From Blasia pusilla (taxonomy: Eukaryota > Marchantiophyta > Marchantiopsida > Blasiales): 64,000 nt of DNA. The stretch is from NCBI GenBank assembly GCA_050084515.1, contig CM114275.1, forward strand, positions 2,294,001-2,358,000, given 5' to 3'. Positions 60,773-64,000 of this stretch are shown piece after piece (positions within the stretch are counted from its first letter, which is position 1; each line of letters starts with the position of its first letter). The translations under genes and the position numbers were made by a program. Below the pieces are notes generated by a model. The model searched no databases. It had not been told where the DNA came from and saw nothing but the letters and a program-made list of their open reading frames with translations.

Positions 60773-62310
60773 GTGTGGTTTCGGACACTGCACATGAAGA
60801 TGAGAGTTCTATTGTCCGAGACGGGGTTGCCGAAGAGTCCTACCGTAGTTACGATGGAGACTTGGGAGCCAGATATGAGCCCTAAGTTGACAATAGGAGG
60901 GCGGCGCCGGATACACCACTTCCTTAGGAGTTATAGGAGTTATTTTGCATTTAGTATGCATGATTTGGGTATGCTAAAGGGTCCAGGTATCCGCATTGAG
61001 TTATCGAGTGACACGCCAATCTTCCGACCACCCTACAGGTACAGTGACATGGAGAGGACTCTGATTCAGAGTAGGAGCCAGGACTTGGTTGGAGCTGGAC
61101 TAGTGGAGATGTCGCATGGAGAGTATGCATCTTTCATTGTCATGCCTGCCAAGAAGGATGGGCATGGCAATTGGACGGATAGGCGAATGTGTGGAGATTA
61201 CCAACCTATTAATAGGCAAACGAAGTCCGATAGGTATGCCATGCCCATCCCTGAGGAGATCTTTGATGCGATTAGGCATGCAAAGGTCTCTAGTTCATTG
61301 GATTTCCGAGCCGGATACCATCAGCTGCCTATCAGATTGGTGGACAGACAGAAGACGGCATTTTGGGGCATCGATCCTCATTGGAAGGATTGTTTGTACC
61401 AGTGGATGTTCTTACCATTTGGGTTAAAGAACGCCTCGGCTGAGTTTCATAGAGTCATGGATAGGATCTTGGTAGGTCTAGATTTTGCTAGGTGTTATAT
61501 TGATGACATCATAGTGTTTAGCGCCATGGTTGAGAAGCATGAGCTACAACTAGAGGAGGTGCTTCGATGATTGCAGTTACATGGGCTAAAGCTACATCCA
61601 CGCAAGTGCAAGTTCTTCTATGGCCTGATTGAGTACTTGGGTCATACGATATACCCAGGGGGCCTTGGTGTGCAACAGACAAAGGTAGAGGCTATTTCAC
61701 GCATACTATGCCCTACAGATGTGAGTCAAGTTCGTGCATTCATGGGATTGGCGAACTTCTATCGACAGTACGTCAAGGGTTTCTGTTCGATTGCGAAGCC
61801 GGTAACCTTGATGACCAAGGTGGATCAAGAGTGGCATTGAGGGGATGAGCAAGAGAGAGCATTTCAGATGCTCAAAGACAGATTGACGTCTGCGCCCATA
61901 TTGAGGAGATCGATCAGGGAGCGTCCTTTCCAGTTGCATTCCGATTGGAGCATGTTGGGGCTTGGAGCTGTGCTCACCCAGCATGACGATGATGGTAGAG
62001 AGTTTGTGGTGGCTTATGCTAGTCGCTTGAACAACGCTACAGAGGTGAAGTATAGCTTGTATGAGGGTGAGTGCTTGGCTGGAGTGTGGGTTGTCGTACA
62101 TTTTAGATGTTATGTATTCGGCAATTCCTTTACCATCATTACTAATCATCAGCCACTTAAGTGGTTGATGGAGTCTGACAAGCTCACAAGGAAGCTTGCG
62201 AGGTGGGCTCTTTTGTTGCAAGAGTATGACTTCCAAGTGGTGCATAGACCTAGGACGCTCAACCACGATGCAGATGGTTTGAGTTGTAACCCATGCCTGA
62301 GTCAACGACA
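60773..62310 (+). pseudogene. MTase-Ty3 copy C, reverse transcriptase and RNase H
   Basis: The frame 60773-61570 includes GMLKGPGIRIELSSDTPIFR, MPAKKDGHGNWTDRRMCGDY, FLPFGLKNASAEFHRVMDRI and the catalytic YIDDIIVF (about 61499-61522). TGA at 61568-61570 (CGA in copy B) and TGA at 61838-61840 (TGG in copy B) interrupt it. RNase H follows: FQLHSDWSMLGLGAVLTQHD, EVKYSLYEGECLAGVWVVVH, FTIITNHQPLKWLMESDKLT, FQVVHRPRTLNHDADGLSCN. In the RNase H the Asp of the TDH-type block is Asn (ITNHQ, compared with ITDHQ in copy B). Confidence 0.92.
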
Positions 62311-62330
62311 TACGACTAGAGCTCATTGGC

Positions 62331-63580
62331 ATGGTGAGAGTGATGCCACGATGGCATGCGTCAACCTATTTGGGCTTGTTGGCTATGGAGAGCCAGAATG
62401 CTGAGACTTCGATGGCAAGGTCTGATGGAGAGTCCTTAGATCCAGAGATCGGTGAGGAGACAACAGGTGGCCGAGACATTCACATCAATGGAGTGGTGTG
62501 CATACTCCCAGCGTCACGAGCACAGTGGGTGTTAGAGAGCGAGATCGGATCCTACAGCGAGCCAGACAGTTCCGGTGGGAGGGCACACATGTGTTGCGAG
62601 TGTGGGAGGATGGTAGAATGCGTGTAGTGCCTCATCCTCTACAGAGAGCACATTTGGTGCGTCATGCCCACGAAGAGTTGGGTCATTTTGGAGTGAAGCG
62701 GACATACAACTTGCTCCAGATTCAGTATTGGTGGCGAGGCATGCAGACTGACATTCAAAAATTTGTTGCCAGATGCATGGTGTGTGATCAAGTCCGAGTA
62801 TCGTTCAATGCTCCTACTCCACAGTTGCATCCACTTTCGATCATGGATTTAGGTTATAGATGGATTTTGGATTTTGCAAGACCTTTGCCTTTGATGGAGC
62901 GCCATAGTCGTTATGTGTTGGTGATGGTCGAGCACTTCTCGAAGTGGATAGAGTTGGTTGCATTGCCTGACAAAGGGAGTGAGGGAGTACCGTATGCCTT
63001 CCTAGATCAAGTCTTTGAGTCATTCGGCGCACACCGGTGAAGTGTTGATGACCACAGCACAGAGTTCCGCGGGGAGTTTTAGGCCTTGTGTGATCAGGCA
63101 TTGATCGACCACTGCACTACTTTGCGAGATCATCTTGAGACGGATGGACTAGCGGAGTGGGTTCTACAGACGGTGAAGAGAGGACTACGCAAGTATGGCT
63201 TGCAGAGAGCTCACCTAGGAGATTGGGACCTTCAATTGCCGTGGTTGGCGATGGGATACACATTCAGCAGGGCATCCTCAGTGTCTTTCTCACCGTATTT
63301 TTTGCTTTATGGCCGAGAGCCAGATTTACCTATGGCCATTCGTCGAGATGTTAGTGAGATGTTGAAACTTGAGGACCCCGATGTATGGATGCGAGCATGT
63401 TCTCAGAGGGTTGAGTTGTTTTGGAGAGTGATGCCCATGGCGTTTGAGAACTTGGCGATTGCACAACATCGGGATACGTTGAGGTATGCGACTATTCGGG
63501 GAGGTGGTTATCAACCTACTATCCGGAGGTTTCATCAAGGAGACTATATCTACTTGCAACATATGGCACCCATGACGTTG
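62331..63580 (+). pseudogene. MTase-Ty3 copy C, integrase
   Basis: The frame 62498-63040 reads RQFRWEGTHVLRVWEDGRMR, then a complete zinc finger: HAHEELGHFGVKRTYNLLQI followed by ARCMVCDQVRVS (H, H, C, C). The core begins GYRWILDFARPLPLMERHSR with the first catalytic Asp. After a stop the second block is degraded (SVDDHSTEFRGEF). The Glu helix (DGLAEWVLQTVKRGLRKYGL) lies at 63140-63200, where the codon context is intact. The tail (63086-63583) contains FSPYFLLYGREPDLPMAIRR, typical of Ty3 integrase. Confidence 0.87.
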
Positions 63581-63846
63581 TGACTCTAGGGTGCACCATC
63601 TTGAGAGTACGTGAGGTTTTACTATCCGGTGTTCTCTTATTGGAGGGACGCGATGGTATGGTTTGGAAGGACCATGTGCGTAACTATGCGCCATGTCATC
63701 TTCCAAACATTGACCATATAGTTGATCTGAGCTTAGCAATAGTTCCTGCAGGCTTGCGGTGTATGTTGTGTGGTTCTCTCCATGGTACAGCCACTATGCT
63801 AGTCTGTGATGGGTGTTCGAGAGGATGGCATATGGCATGTTTGACG
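63581..63846 (+). pseudogene. MTase-Ty3 copy C, integrase tail and PHD finger
   Basis: After a small deletion, the frame reads ILRVREVLLSGVLLLEGRDG and WKDHVRNYAPCHLPNIDHIV, then a PHD finger: CMLC, an 11-residue loop, VCDGCSRGWHMACLT. The ligand spacing C-x2-C-x11-C-x2-C-x4-H-x2-C is the first six ligands of a C4HC3 PHD. The last pair would lie beyond 63846, where the similarity to copies A and B ends. All six visible ligands are intact, unlike in copies A and B. Confidence 0.85.
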
Positions 63847-64000
63847 TGTCGTGCGAATCCACATCGTCATACAATATACATCGCTGACATACCATACTCA
63901 CATACATACATAACATAGACGAGAGCATCCACAAACATAAGTGTACCACAACTGAAATCCGTGAAAGACCTACTGTCATAAAACACGTATAGAATCACAT
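63847..64000 (-). mobile_element. Possible tail of a further MTase-Ty3 copy, inverse orientation
   Basis: After 63846 the + strand reads 'gtgcgaatccacatcgtcatacaatatacatcgc', which resembles the + strand of copy B's 3' UTR (34560-34600, 'tgcgcatacacatcgctacacaacatacatcac'). If real, it is the 3' UTR of another copy on the - strand joined tail-to-tail with copy C. The match is short and imperfect. Confidence 0.35.

Larger units (their letters stand above)
54605..63846 (+). mobile_element. MTase-Ty3 copy C, nearly complete to the PHD finger
   Basis: This begins with the LTR terminus TGTCACGTCTTT at 54605. It carries LTR/leader, Gag, protease, methyltransferase, RT, RNase H, integrase and PHD finger in the same order as copy B. 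Alignment to copy B stops at about 63846, inside the last part of the PHD finger, so the 3' UTR and 3' LTR are absent. Most domains carry one or more stops, nearly all explained by C-to-T or G-to-A changes relative to copy B. It shows the family order independently of copy B, so the methyltransferase and PHD are true components rather than a one-off insertion. Confidence 0.9.

Overview
This is nuclear DNA from a streptophyte (a land plant or a charophyte alga). One host gene with four GT-AG introns is recognisable: a tryptophan aminotransferase-related (TAA1/TAR, alliinase-like) gene on the + strand at 7921-11488. Its EGF-like plus PLP aminotransferase architecture is plant-specific. Most of the rest is decayed transposable elements, so the host genome is probably large and repeat-rich. 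I cannot name the species. Ty3 elements carrying a cytosine methyltransferase are known from charophytes, so an early-diverging streptophyte is plausible.

Layout. 1-5660: AT-rich gene-free DNA with one imperfect tandem duplication. 5661-12300: the TAR gene with its flanks. 12885-13430: a dispersed repeat with a second copy at 29575-30100. 15385-34470: a nest of elements. Its frame is copy A (+) of a Ty3-like retrotransposon family, called here MTase-Ty3. A LINE (15706-18868, - strand) sits in copy A's 5' LTR at a GA microsatellite. A complete but dead chromovirus (21508-28844, + strand) and a 2.1 kb inverted-repeat-ended element (29005-31127) also interrupt it. A second chromovirus remnant (32898-34470, - strand) follows. 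34471-43444: MTase-Ty3 copy B on the - strand. 43590-45738: GC-rich non-autonomous elements with related ends, one containing a 21-bp minisatellite. 45739-54604: no convincing gene, but a tandem duplication and two strong inverted repeats. 54605-63846: MTase-Ty3 copy C on the + strand. 63847-64000: probably the tail of a fourth copy in inverse orientation.

The main discovery candidate is the MTase-Ty3 family. Its inferred order is LTR, Gag with two CCHC knuckles, aspartic protease (DSGA), a C5-cytosine DNA methyltransferase of DNMT3/DRM type, reverse transcriptase (YIDD), RNase H, integrase (HHCC plus DDE), and a C-terminal PHD finger. It therefore combines a potential writer of DNA methylation and a potential reader of histone tails inside one retroelement. 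All copies here are broken, but in different places: copy B keeps methyltransferase motif I, which copy C has lost, and copy C keeps PCQ and PHD residues mutated in B. Most stops that differ between B and C are C-to-T or G-to-A changes, as expected from deamination of methylated cytosine.

All calls come from reading the sequence; no alignment or database search was run. Boundaries of decayed elements are approximate to tens of bases unless a terminus is stated.
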